Below the pieces are notes generated by a model that was not told where the DNA came from, did no database searches, and saw only the letters and a program-made list of their open reading frames with translations. Of a DNA stretch of 16,808 nt, positions 8,383-15,265 are shown piece after piece (position 1 is the first letter of the stretch; every line of letters begins with the position of its first letter). Location of the stretch: the NCBI GenBank assembly GCA_947455365.1, contig CANGNU010000003.1, forward strand, positions 1 through 16,808. Direction: 5' to 3'. Both the position numbers and the translations under genes were made by a program. Source of the stretch: Rickettsiales bacterium. GTDB lineage: Bacteria > Pseudomonadota > Alphaproteobacteria > Rickettsiales > UBA1997.

Positions 8383-9367
8383 AATTTTTGATTTTTTGAT
8401 GCCACTTCCACGCATGATCTACATGGTCTGCAAGATTAGTATATTTTGGTTGCCAATTTAAATATTGATTGGCAAATTTATTATTAGCAATGAGCAAATC
8501 TGGATCACCAGATCTTCTGCCGCCAATGCTGACTTTAAAATCAACATTAGTAATTTTTTTAAAAACATCAACAACATCCTTTACCGAAAATCCTTGGCCA
8601 TTGCCTAAATTTATTCTGGCCGATTTATTATTTTCTAATTGTTTTTGCAGTGCTAACAAGTGAGCATTGGCAAGGTCTGTCACATGAATATAATCTCTAA
8701 TGCAAGTACCATCTTTAGTATTATAATCATCACCAAAAATTGTAAATCCATCTTGTTTTTTATCAATAACGCGCAGCAATAATGGAAAAATATTTGCAAC
8801 ATTGGCAGACATTTCGCCCATCTCGCATTCTGGATCAGCGCCACTAACATTGAAATATCTGAGTGCGCTATATTTTAAACCGTAAGCTTTTTCATAATCC
8901 TCTAAAAGCCTTTCCACCATTAGCTTGGAAGCGCCATAAGGATTGATTGGATTGGTTGGCGCACTTTCATCTATATATTTTTCTTTATCTTGAATCAACC
9001 CAAAAACAGCGGCGGTAGAAGAGAAAATAAAATGCTGAATTTGCGAATCAACCACAGCTTTCAGCAATGTATTGGTTTTGCTAAAATTATTTTCATAATA
9101 TTTATGGGGATTAACAACTGATTCTGCAACAGACTTTGAAGCTGCAATATGAAAGACTGCAAGCGGTTTATATTTTGCAAAAACTTCCATCATTTTATCG
9201 TAATCACCAATATCGGCTTCGATAAAATCTCCGTATTTTACAAGCTGACGAAAACCAGTGGAAAGATTATCAACTGTAATTGGGTGAAAATTATTTTTGA
9301 ATAAAACCTTGCACAAGCTAGATCCAATAAAGCCTGCCCCGCCAGTAACTATTACATTATTCGCCAT
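8372..9367 (-). CDS. galE: UDP-glucose 4-epimerase-like sugar nucleotide epimerase
   Basis: GalE interconverts UDP-glucose and UDP-galactose (or the N-acetyl forms) through a bound NAD. The 331-residue product is an extended short-chain dehydrogenase. The NAD-binding motif GGAGFIG is at residues 9-15, FSSTAAVFG at 115-123 gives the Ser/Thr of the active site, and YGASK gives Tyr144 and Lys148. RYFNVSGADP, CIRDYIHVTDLA and GGRRSGDPD are all typical of GalE. Length is normal. It starts one base after the stop of the preceding glycosyltransferase-propeller gene and overlaps the next by 11 bases, so the three form one unit. Its product probably feeds the two transferases. Whether the substrate is glucose or GlcNAc cannot be read by eye. 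Confidence 0.93.
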   Translation of the reverse strand: MANNVIVTGGAGFIGSSLCKVLFKNNFHPITVDNLSTGFRQLVKYGDFIEADIGDYDKMMEVFAKYKPLAVFHIAASKSVAESVVNPHKYYENNFSKTNTLLKAVVDSQIQHFIFSSTAAVFGLIQDKEKYIDESAPTNPINPYGASKLMVERLLEDYEKAYGLKYSALRYFNVSGADPECEMGEMSANVANIFPLLLRVIDKKQDGFTIFGDDYNTKDGTCIRDYIHVTDLANAHLLALQKQLENNKSARINLGNGQGFSVKDVVDVFKKITNVDFKVSIGGRRSGDPDLLIANNKFANQYLNWQPKYTNLADHVDHAWKWHQKIKNYEK

Positions 9368-9368
9368 T

Positions 9369-11096
9369 TTATAGTTTTTTATTGCAAGCTTTATTAAAGA
9401 ATCTGCTGATTGCGCGAACCAAGTAAATCAACGGTTTGTGCGGCACGAAGATAGATTTTTTTCCGTCAATTAGAGTATGATTTTCGCCTAAAGATGAAAT
9501 TGTGTGCAACCCAAGAGGATAACTGCCCAATTGGTTTGGCGCCACTTCAATTTCTTCAGATTCACTAAAATCTTCAGTGGTTAGTTGTGTAATTTTATTG
9601 ATGGCAATTGCGGCGCCGTAGCTGCGGGCGCAGTTTTGTGCGGGGCGATAAATTTTTCCTTCATGCATAAAAATTTGTCCAGCCATTCGCGCCGATTTTA
9701 TATCACTCTTCACCGGATTTTTTTCATGCATTTTCCATTCACCGTCAAGCTTATCAGCATAGGCTAGATATAGCTCGCCATCACCTTTGCTGGAGCGTGA
9801 AAAAAACAACCAAAACTTATTTTCATGGTAAATAATTGATGAATCAACTGCGTCAATATTATTAAAAATTGTGGTAATTTTTTTAAGCTGAAAATTTTCC
9901 AACAGCTGATAAAGCGCTAGTTCATTGGCGCGGTGACTTTCGGGCAAAATATAATTTTTATTTTCGTGAGTAAAAATGTAGGGATAGGAAAGGTGTTTTG
10001 GCAATTTTAGAACATCTTTTTCACTTACAGGCTCAAGGTTTTGGTCAATTTCAATAACCGAAATTTTTCCACGCCTTATGCTGCGTTCATATTTTTCGAA
10101 GAAAATAAATTTTTTGTCACCTTGTGCCAAACCAAATGGATCAGCCCTGAATTCTGTAAGCTTTAGACCGTGCAACCATTTTATTTTTTGATTAGGAATT
10201 GTTAAAAATTGGGCAATATTGCAAGCGGCAATGCCAATATTCCATTGCTCAATTTGAAATAATTTTTTGTATAAATTTTTGAAGAAATTTTCGCATTTCA
10301 CTCTTAGAGAATTGCCGCGACCGCAACGCAGATATGAGTGGAACGAGCAATAACTATATTTTAATCGTTTGCGATATTTTTTAATATTTAGGTCGGCGGT
10401 GTTTTTATATTTCAACTTGCGAATGGCAATTTTTTCGCTGTGAAAAATTAACAAAAAGTTAAAATAAATTTGATATTCTGAAGCGCTGTGATGATGATTG
10501 GCGTGCTTTAGAAAGATTTTATAAAATTTATCGCCAGTGCCGTCATGCGCCTCAACTTTAGAAAAAAGTTCAGAAATAATAGCGCGATTAAACATCATGC
10601 TGTGGCAAATTCCAGAAATTTCTTGAAATTTTGCGGGCAAATTTTTGCGAGAAATTGCTGGCCAAAGTTTATCAATATGCTCTGCAACCGCAATATCAAA
10701 GGGTTTTCGGCAAATTTTTTCATCTTTACTGGTGTTGTAAAATGGCTTTTTTTGCCCATCAAACATTTTAGTTTTACGAAAAAAAACCGTGTCACTGTCA
10801 AGAATTAAAACATTTTCGCGAATATTAGGAATGACTAACGGCGCATACAGCTTCAACAGTTGCTGAAAATACCAACCGCAAGAACCGCCAGTATATTCGC
10901 GCACCAATTCCATGCTAAAAGGAAATTGCGACTCAGGAAACCATTCGGCATTATTGGTGTAGCGTTCTTTTGAAACGGTAATAATTCTGCCGACGCCAAC
11001 AATTTTTTTTCGTGCCGCCTCGATGCAATATTCAAGCACCGCAAGGTCTTTTTTGTGAACCGGAATTATAATATCGAATTGTATAGATTTTGGCAT
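9369..11096 (-). CDS. Fusion of glycosyltransferase domain with GINT1-like beta-propeller domain
   Basis: This 575-residue protein has two parts. Residues 1 to about 260 resemble a DUF6492-type transferase: FDIIIPVHKKDLAVLEYC at the N-terminus, GGSCGWYFQQLLKL, and the metal-binding LILDSDTVFF (D100-S-D102). Residues about 284-548 resemble the five-bladed propeller domain seen at the N-terminus of glucosamine inositolphosphorylceramide transferases and in bacterial sugar proteins: FRADPFGL, KHLSYPYIF, YILPES, DAVDSSIIYHENKFWLFFS, the SDIKSARMAGQIF motif and RPAQNCARSYGAAI. A basic linker joins them. No signal peptide is seen. It is the first gene of the sugar cassette, one base from galE. Surface glycan assembly is inferred; the exact substrate is unknown. 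Domain names are by recognition, not search. Confidence 0.75.
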   Translation of the reverse strand: MPKSIQFDIIIPVHKKDLAVLEYCIEAARKKIVGVGRIITVSKERYTNNAEWFPESQFPFSMELVREYTGGSCGWYFQQLLKLYAPLVIPNIRENVLILDSDTVFFRKTKMFDGQKKPFYNTSKDEKICRKPFDIAVAEHIDKLWPAISRKNLPAKFQEISGICHSMMFNRAIISELFSKVEAHDGTGDKFYKIFLKHANHHHSASEYQIYFNFLLIFHSEKIAIRKLKYKNTADLNIKKYRKRLKYSYCSFHSYLRCGRGNSLRVKCENFFKNLYKKLFQIEQWNIGIAACNIAQFLTIPNQKIKWLHGLKLTEFRADPFGLAQGDKKFIFFEKYERSIRRGKISVIEIDQNLEPVSEKDVLKLPKHLSYPYIFTHENKNYILPESHRANELALYQLLENFQLKKITTIFNNIDAVDSSIIYHENKFWLFFSRSSKGDGELYLAYADKLDGEWKMHEKNPVKSDIKSARMAGQIFMHEGKIYRPAQNCARSYGAAIAINKITQLTTEDFSESEEIEVAPNQLGSYPLGLHTISSLGENHTLIDGKKSIFVPHKPLIYLVRAISRFFNKACNKKL

Positions 11097-11209
11097 TTAA
11101 TGTGACAATTAAGAATGAAATAATTCGCGAGATGTTAGATGTGAAACGGTAAAATGCTACACTAAATACACTTGATTTATTTTGGCGATACAAGATTGCA
11201 AAAGGCAAT

Positions 11210-11246
11210 AAAAAAGGGTGACTACATTTTTTGTAACCACCCTTTT
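11210..11246 (-). terminator. Rho-independent terminator of rpsL-rpsG
   Basis: AAAAGGGTG (11212-11220) pairs with CACCCTTTT (11238-11246), with an inner TACA/TGTA helix and a T-rich loop. On the minus strand a run of six T follows. It lies 36 bases after the rpsG stop and separates the ribosomal genes from the sugar cassette. The 115 bases between it and the cassette show only a weak promoter candidate (TTGTAT-17-TGTATT). Confidence 0.88.
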
Positions 11247-11282
11247 AAAAATTTTGTCACTGCAAATTCTACCAGCGCCAAA

Positions 11283-11750
11283 CTACCAACGATAATGCGC
11301 GAAAGCTTTATTTGCTTCAGCCATTTTGAAAACTTCTTCGCGTTTTTTAACTGCCCAACCTTTATTTTCTAAAGATTCGATAACCACAAATTGAACTTTA
11401 TTAGCAAGGCCTTTACCTTTAATGTTGCTAATGGCAATTTTCAACCATTTCAATGCCAAAGCTGAACCGCGACGAGGAGAAACCTCAACTGGAATTTGGT
11501 AAGTAGCACCGCCAATTCTGCGTGAACGAACCTCAATTTTAGGAGTAACGTTGTCTAGAGCTTCTTTGAAAATATCAATTGGGCTTCTTTTATATTTTTT
11601 TTCTAATTCGCCAAAAGCTTCATAAACAGCTTTTTCAACAACAGATTTTTTACCATCATCCATAAGACGGTTAACGAAACGAGATACGATGATTTCACCA
11701 TATTTTGCATCTGGAATAATTTTTCTAACTTGGGCGGCTCTTCTACGCAT
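11283..11750 (-). CDS. rpsG: 30S ribosomal protein S7
   Basis: S7 nucleates assembly of the 30S head by binding the 3' major domain of 16S rRNA and contacts mRNA at the exit site. The 155-residue length is typical. The N-terminal MRRRAAQVRKI, the RFVNRLMDDGKKSVVEKAVYEAF helix region, IEVRSRRIGGATYQIPVEV and the C-terminal ANKAFAHYRW are all family hallmarks. It follows rpsL by about 100 bases, a spacer with two hairpins (11781-11826), and is followed by a strong terminator instead of fusA. No Shine-Dalgarno motif is seen before the ATG. Confidence 0.98.
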   Translation of the reverse strand: MRRRAAQVRKIIPDAKYGEIIVSRFVNRLMDDGKKSVVEKAVYEAFGELEKKYKRSPIDIFKEALDNVTPKIEVRSRRIGGATYQIPVEVSPRRGSALALKWLKIAISNIKGKGLANKVQFVVIESLENKGWAVKKREEVFKMAEANKAFAHYRW

Positions 11751-11780
11751 TGTAAATTATAATTTTTATATTTATTGATT

Positions 11781-11826
11781 CCGCTATCGCGGGTTTTTTA
11801 ACTAAAAATGATTATTAATCATTTTT
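11781..11826. other. Two adjacent hairpins in the rpsL-rpsG spacer
   Basis: CCGC-TATC-GCGG (11781-11792), followed on the plus strand by six T, lies beside AAAAATGATT-ATT-AATCATTTTT (11804-11826), a perfect 10-bp A/T stem. In the direction of the operon (minus), the A/T hairpin comes first and is followed by TTTTT then AG, so it resembles a weak attenuator. The GC hairpin looks like a terminator only on the plus strand. They may tune the S12:S7 ratio or be a site of RNA cleavage; this is inference. Confidence 0.45.
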
Positions 11827-11852
11827 TTATTCTACGAATAATCGTTCAAAAA

Positions 11853-12224
11853 CTATTTAGGTTTTTGTGCGCCATATTTTGAACGAGACTGCTTGCGATT
11901 TTTCACGCCTTGAGTATCTAAATAACCACGAATTAAGTGATATCGTACACCCGGCAAATCTTTTACACGACCGCCGCGAAGCGCGACAACAGAGTGTTCT
12001 TGCAAGTTGTGGCCTTCACCCGGAATGTAAGCAATAACTTCATGTCCGTTGGTTAATTTAACACGCGCAACTTTACGAAGCGCTGAGTTTGGCTTTTTTG
12101 GAGTTGTGGTATAAACACGAGTACAAACACCTCTTTTTTGTGGGCATCCTTGCATAGCTGGAACCTTGTTCTTCTTGCTTTGCTTCACTCTTGGCTTTTT
12201 GATAAGCTGATTAATTGTTGGCAT
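11853..12224 (-). CDS. rpsL: 30S ribosomal protein S12
   Basis: S12 lies at the decoding centre and controls accuracy. The 123-residue product is full length and shows QLIKKPR at the N-terminus, the [15 protein letters not shown] loop and [13 protein letters not shown]. Lys43 and Lys88, the classical streptomycin-resistance positions, both have the ancestral Lys, as does Asp89, the residue methylthiolated in many bacteria. The gene therefore looks streptomycin-sensitive at these positions. It heads the two-gene rpsL-rpsG transcript behind the best promoter in the window. The 45 bases before the ATG are A/T-rich and lack a Shine-Dalgarno motif. Confidence 0.98.
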   Translation of the reverse strand: MPTINQLIKKPRVKQSKKNKVPAMQGCPQKRGVCTRVYTTTPKKPNSALRKVARVKLTNGHEVIAYIPGEGHNLQEHSVVALRGGRVKDLPGVRYHLIRGYLDTQGVKNRKQSRSKYGAQKPK

Positions 12225-12268
12225 CGAAAAATTGTAAAAAAAATTAAATAATATTTAAAGGGGCGCGG

Positions 12269-12297
12269 ATTTTAGTTGGAAATTTTTGTGAAGTCAA
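12269..12297 (-). promoter_or_regulatory. rpsL-rpsG promoter, near consensus, GC-rich discriminator
   Basis: On the minus strand TTGACT (12292-12297) and TAAAAT (12269-12274) are spaced by exactly 17 bases. The discriminator that follows is CCGCGCCCC, markedly GC-rich within an A/T-rich region. GC-rich discriminators are known to make rRNA and ribosomal promoters sensitive to ppGpp and DksA, so growth-rate or stringent control is inferred. Confidence 0.82.
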
Positions 12298-12355
12298 GTG
12301 GAGTTTTTGCATCTGCATAAAGGCAAAATCTAAACCAGCTAAGGCTACAAAATAA

Positions 12356-12396
12356 ATTTCCGCTAGCCCATTATAAATAAAGGGCCGAGCGGAAAT
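12356..12396 (-). terminator. Rho-independent terminator of the peroxiredoxin gene
   Basis: ATTTCCGCT (12356-12364) pairs with AGCGGAAAT (12388-12396), extended by an inner CCC/GGG helix. On the minus strand the tail is TTATTTTG. It lies 11 bases after the peroxiredoxin stop codon and separates that gene from the rpsL promoter. Confidence 0.78.
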
Positions 12397-12407
12397 AATA
12401 CAAAACA

Positions 12408-13010
12408 TTACAAATCTTTCGCGTTATCAGCAAGATATTCAGCAACGCCTGCGGCATTAGCTTTCATACCTTTTTTACCTTTATTCCAACCAGCAGGGCA
12501 AACTTCACCATGCGCTTGGAAGAATTTTAGCGCATCAACCATGCGAATAGCCTCGTCAATGTTGCGTCCAAGTGGCAAGTCATTTACAACTTGATGGCGT
12601 ACAATTCCTTCCTGGTCAATTAAGAAAGTGCCGCGTAAAGCCACGGCTTCATTGATTAGAACATCATAGTCGCGAGCAATGTTTTTAGTTAAATCTGCTA
12701 CCAATGGATATTGCACTTGGCCAATTCCGCCTTTATCAATTGGGGTATTTTTCCACGCAATGTGTGAAAAATGTGAGTCAACCGACACGCCAATTACTTC
12801 AGCGCCAAGCTTTTTAAATTCATCAAGGCGATGATTAAAAGCGATAATTTCTGACGGGCAAACGAAGGTGAAATCAAGCGGGTAAAAGAACAGCACGCCA
12901 ATTTTTCCTTTTAAAAAAGTGTGAAGATTGAATTTATCGTTAACTTCATTATTGCCCATCACCGCTGCTGCTGTGAAGTCTGGGGCTTTTTTTCCAACTA
13001 AAACTGACAT
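12408..13010 (-). CDS. Typical 2-Cys peroxiredoxin (AhpC/Prx1 type)
   Basis: This thiol peroxidase reduces hydrogen peroxide and organic peroxides in the cytoplasm. The 200-residue length suits the AhpC/Prx1 class. The peroxidatic Cys51 lies in [13 protein letters not shown] and the resolving Cys171 in HGEVCPAGW, followed by a C-terminal helix, so it is a typical 2-Cys enzyme that acts through dimers. The active-site Pro, Thr and Arg environment (PLDFTFVCP, then LRGTFLID) is intact. No ahpF or other reductase lies nearby, so thioredoxin is the likely donor. It is a single-gene unit with its own terminator and a good promoter whose -35 box is covered by a 12-bp palindrome, suggesting regulation. 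It is divergent from nrdB. Confidence 0.95.
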   Translation of the reverse strand: MSVLVGKKAPDFTAAAVMGNNEVNDKFNLHTFLKGKIGVLFFYPLDFTFVCPSEIIAFNHRLDEFKKLGAEVIGVSVDSHFSHIAWKNTPIDKGGIGQVQYPLVADLTKNIARDYDVLINEAVALRGTFLIDQEGIVRHQVVNDLPLGRNIDEAIRMVDALKFFQAHGEVCPAGWNKGKKGMKANAAGVAEYLADNAKDL

Positions 13011-13056
13011 AGAATTTTAAAAATTTAAGTTACACATTTAAGTGTGAAGGAGCAAA

Positions 13057-13085
13057 ATTATATTTTTTATTTTTTGTAATTACAA
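13057..13085 (-). promoter_or_regulatory. Peroxiredoxin promoter with palindromic operator candidate
   Basis: On the minus strand TTGTAA (13080-13085) and a perfect TATAAT (13057-13062) are spaced by 17 bases. The perfect 12-bp palindrome TTGTAATTACAA (13074-13085) covers the -35 box and could bind a dimeric repressor or activator, for example a peroxide or redox sensor. The promoter is well supported; the operator is inference. Confidence 0.7.
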
Positions 13086-13100
13086 TTGTGATTATTTTTA

Positions 13101-13130
13101 TTGTTTATTTTTTTTGAAAGACAGTAGAAT
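13101..13130 (+). promoter_or_regulatory. Candidate nrdB promoter
   Basis: TTGTTT (13101-13106) and TAGAAT (13125-13130) are spaced by 18 bases and would place the transcript start about 30 bases before the nrdB ATG. The region is very A/T-rich, so chance matches are likely. I see no convincing NrdR box pair. Confidence 0.4.
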
Positions 13131-13169
13131 CAAATTTTCTTTTCTAACAAATTAATTTTAATATTTTTC

Positions 13170-14165
13170 ATGTCTCTATTAGATTCGAAACCAATTTACA
13201 AACCGTTCAATTACCAATGGGCGTACGATGCGTGGCTAAAACAACAACAAATTCACTGGATGCCAGAAGAAGTGCCTTTGGCCGATGATGTACGCGACTG
13301 GAAGCATAATTTAACTTCAGGCGAAAAAAATCTTCTCACGCAAATTTTTCGCTTTTTTACACAGGCCGATATTGAAGTGAATAACTGCTACATGACTCAC
13401 TACACACAAGTTTTTAAACCAACCGAAGTGCGCATGATGTTGGCTGCTTTTTCTAATATGGAAACTGTCCACATTGCTGCTTATTCGCACCTTCTCGACA
13501 CTATTGGTATGCCTGAACAAGAATATTCGGCCTTCATGAAATATAAAGAAATGAAGGATAAATATGACTATATGCACAAGTTTGGCGTGGCGACTAAAAA
13601 AGACATTGCCACTACTCTGGCGGTGTTTGGTGGCTTTACTGAAGGCTTGCAATTATTTGCATCTTTTGCCATTTTGTTGAATTTTCAGCGCTTTGGAAAA
13701 ATGAAGGGAATGGGGCAGATTGTGGCTTGGTCGGTGCGCGATGAAACTTTGCACACCATGTCAATTATCAAATTATTTCGTACTTTTGTGCAAGAAAACC
13801 CAGAAGTGTGGGATGAAGAGCTGAAAGGCCGCATGTATGAAGCTTGCGCGACAATTGTGCATTTTGAAGATGCCTTTATTGACCTTGCTTTTGAACTAGG
13901 CAATGTTGAAGGATTAACTTCTCGTGAAGTAAAAAGATACATTCGTTACATTGCTGACCGACGCTTGAACCAATTGGGTTTGAAGGATATTTACATGATT
14001 GATGATAATCCACTTCCTTGGCTTGATGAAATTTTAAACGGTGTTGAGCATACTAATTTCTTTGAAAATCGTGTTACAGAATATAGCAAGGCCTCTACAA
14101 CCGGAACATGGGAAGAGGTTTTTGATGATCATGACGCAGAGCGAAAAAGCATGCTTTCGGTTTAA
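13170..14165 (+). CDS. nrdB: Class Ia ribonucleotide reductase, beta (radical) subunit
   Basis: NrdB houses the di-iron centre and tyrosyl radical that NrdA uses to make deoxyribonucleotides. The 331-residue product has all six metal ligands with E. coli-like spacing: Asp67, Glu98, His101, Glu158, Glu192 and His195. The radical Tyr105 is in METVHIAAYSHLLD, seven residues after Glu98 as in E. coli (Glu115/Tyr122). The acidic, Ser-containing C-terminus is as expected for the NrdA-binding tail. No nrdA or glutaredoxin gene lies beside it in this window. It is transcribed divergently from the peroxiredoxin gene. A REP-like palindrome begins shortly after its stop codon. Confidence 0.96.
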   Translation: MSLLDSKPIYKPFNYQWAYDAWLKQQQIHWMPEEVPLADDVRDWKHNLTSGEKNLLTQIFRFFTQADIEVNNCYMTHYTQVFKPTEVRMMLAAFSNMETVHIAAYSHLLDTIGMPEQEYSAFMKYKEMKDKYDYMHKFGVATKKDIATTLAVFGGFTEGLQLFASFAILLNFQRFGKMKGMGQIVAWSVRDETLHTMSIIKLFRTFVQENPEVWDEELKGRMYEACATIVHFEDAFIDLAFELGNVEGLTSREVKRYIRYIADRRLNQLGLKDIYMIDDNPLPWLDEILNGVEHTNFFENRVTEYSKASTTGTWEEVFDDHDAERKSMLSV

Positions 14166-14183
14166 TTTTGTGGGCAAAAATAT

Positions 14184-14247
14184 GTCATTTTCGTGAAAGC
14201 AGAAATCTTCTGCTACTCCTTTAGATTCAAGCTTTCGCGGGAATGAC
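14184..14247. repeat. REP-like imperfect palindrome between nrdB and the ModA-like gene
   Basis: Two 25-base arms (14184-14208 and 14223-14247) are inverted copies with 19 of 25 matches around a 14-base loop. Three of the six differences are C/T changes that still allow G-U pairs in RNA. The right arm contains CATTCCCGCGAAAGC in reverse complement, a motif typical of dispersed intergenic repeats in many proteobacteria. It may act as a terminator of nrdB or be a mobile palindromic element. Confidence 0.72.
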
Positions 14248-14308
14248 GTACACATTTGACATGCGCAATTGACATACATAAATGACATACATTTGTAACA
14301 TATTTACA
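14244..14308 (+). repeat. 13-bp tandem repeat across the ModA-like start codon
   Basis: Five units start exactly 13 bases apart at 14244, 14257, 14270, 14283 and 14296: TGACGTACACATT, TGACATGCGCAAT, TGACATACATAAA, TGACATACATTTG and TAACATATTTACA. The core TGACAT is identical in the three middle units. The array contains two TTGACA boxes (14256 and 14269) that could serve as -35 elements. It overlaps the ATG at 14282, so part of the signal peptide is coded by repeat units. Confidence 0.7.
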
Positions 14309-15073
14309 AAAATTCTACTTATCACGGTTGCTTTATTGGCGCTGCTTTGCGAAGTTTCTTTTGCGGCGCAAATAAAAAATTTAACCGTTTTGGCTGAGCC
14401 AAATATGGTGTCCGCTCTAACAAAAATTGCGCGCATTTATTCGCAAAAAAATGGCGTGATTGTATCAATTAGTTTTGCTGCCTCTGATAATTTAATTAAC
14501 GATATTGATGCGGGTGAACCCTCTGATGTCTTCATTTCAGCGCATCAAGACTGGATTGCAAATTTGAAACAAAAGGGGTTGATCGACATTTACAACATTA
14601 GCCATGTTGCAAGTGATGAATTGGTTTTAGTTACTTCGCAAGATAATTTATCGGTGCCAAATTATCTGTTGGAAAAAAGGCCAGAGCTTGATGAGGCCTT
14701 ACAGGTACTAGATCACAGTCATTCAATTTTAATTATCGATAATGAAGGAAGCTCTTTGGGGCAATATAGCGATGGTATTATGAATGCGCTGCAATTGCAT
14801 GAAATCAAGCTGTTTAAAAGGCTGGGGGAGGATAAATCTTCGCTGATGACTTTAATTAATAACAACATTGATAGCTACGCAATTCTACTGGCAAGCCAAG
14901 TTAGTGGCAGGAAAGAATTTAAAATTTTGTCGCGCAAGAAGCATCAGAATATTTTTTATCAGGCGCTGGTGATTGCGGGCGACAATATGGAAAGTGCGCG
15001 GGAATTTTTGAAGTTTTTGAAGAGTTCGCAGGCGAAAGCAATTTTTCGTGAGAGTGGGTTTGTGGTGGAATAG
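14282..15073 (+). CDS. Secreted ModA-like substrate-binding protein, orphan
   Basis: The 263-residue product has a Sec signal peptide (hydrophobic core ILLITVALLALL, probable cleavage after SFAA, near residue 28) followed by a type II periplasmic binding protein of the ModA class. The strand LTVLAEPNMVSALTKIA and the segments VSISFAASDNLINDI, EPSDVFISAHQDW and LVLVTSQDNL match ModA. By eye, the first oxyanion-binding Ser of ModA is Asn here, the second Ser (in FAASD) is kept, and the late ligand Tyr (usual GIVYxS) is replaced by Leu in YAILLASQ. The ligand may therefore not be molybdate. No modB or modC is present in the window. The gene is flanked by repeats on both sides. ATG 14282 is the only start that includes the full signal. 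Confidence 0.8.
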   Translation: MTYICNIFTKILLITVALLALLCEVSFAAQIKNLTVLAEPNMVSALTKIARIYSQKNGVIVSISFAASDNLINDIDAGEPSDVFISAHQDWIANLKQKGLIDIYNISHVASDELVLVTSQDNLSVPNYLLEKRPELDEALQVLDHSHSILIIDNEGSSLGQYSDGIMNALQLHEIKLFKRLGEDKSSLMTLINNNIDSYAILLASQVSGRKEFKILSRKKHQNIFYQALVIAGDNMESAREFLKFLKSSQAKAIFRESGFVVE

Positions 15074-15084
15074 TGCGGTGGGGG

Positions 15085-15248
15085 CATTTTAAAGAAAATC
15101 TGGCTGAGTAAATTTAAATAATTAAAATGATTAACTGTATCAAAACTAGGTCACGTTAATTCTCGCTACGCGAGACACGCTGACCTATTTTGACACAGTT
15201 AATCATTTTAATTATTTAAATTTACTCAGCCAGATTTTCTTTAAAATG
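15085..15248. repeat. Long inverted repeat with 54-bp perfect arms
   Basis: Bases 15085-15138 are exactly complementary to 15195-15248. After one A/C mismatch pairing continues for six bases, then past a bulged C for seven more (TAGGTCA/TGACCTA), and the centre carries its own hairpin TCTCGC-TAC-GCGAGA (15161-15175). The whole element is about 164 bases and sits between the convergent ModA-like and tmk genes. It is much longer than an intrinsic terminator. It could act as a bidirectional terminator, or be a MITE or palindromic mobile element. Confidence 0.9.
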
Positions 15249-15265
15249 TGGTTATTTTTTGTGGG

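Noticed and set aside
13032-13046. ACACATTTAAGTGT as an NrdR box for nrdB
   Set aside because: The spacing is 14 instead of 16 bases, the centre is not palindromic, there is no second box, and it lies in the peroxiredoxin leader, on the far side of the nrdB promoter.
14034-14288. Minus-strand ORF of 84 codons with an SFPRKLESKGV segment
   Set aside because: It is the translation of the REP-like palindrome and the antisense of nrdB; such peptides are a common artefact of dispersed repeats.
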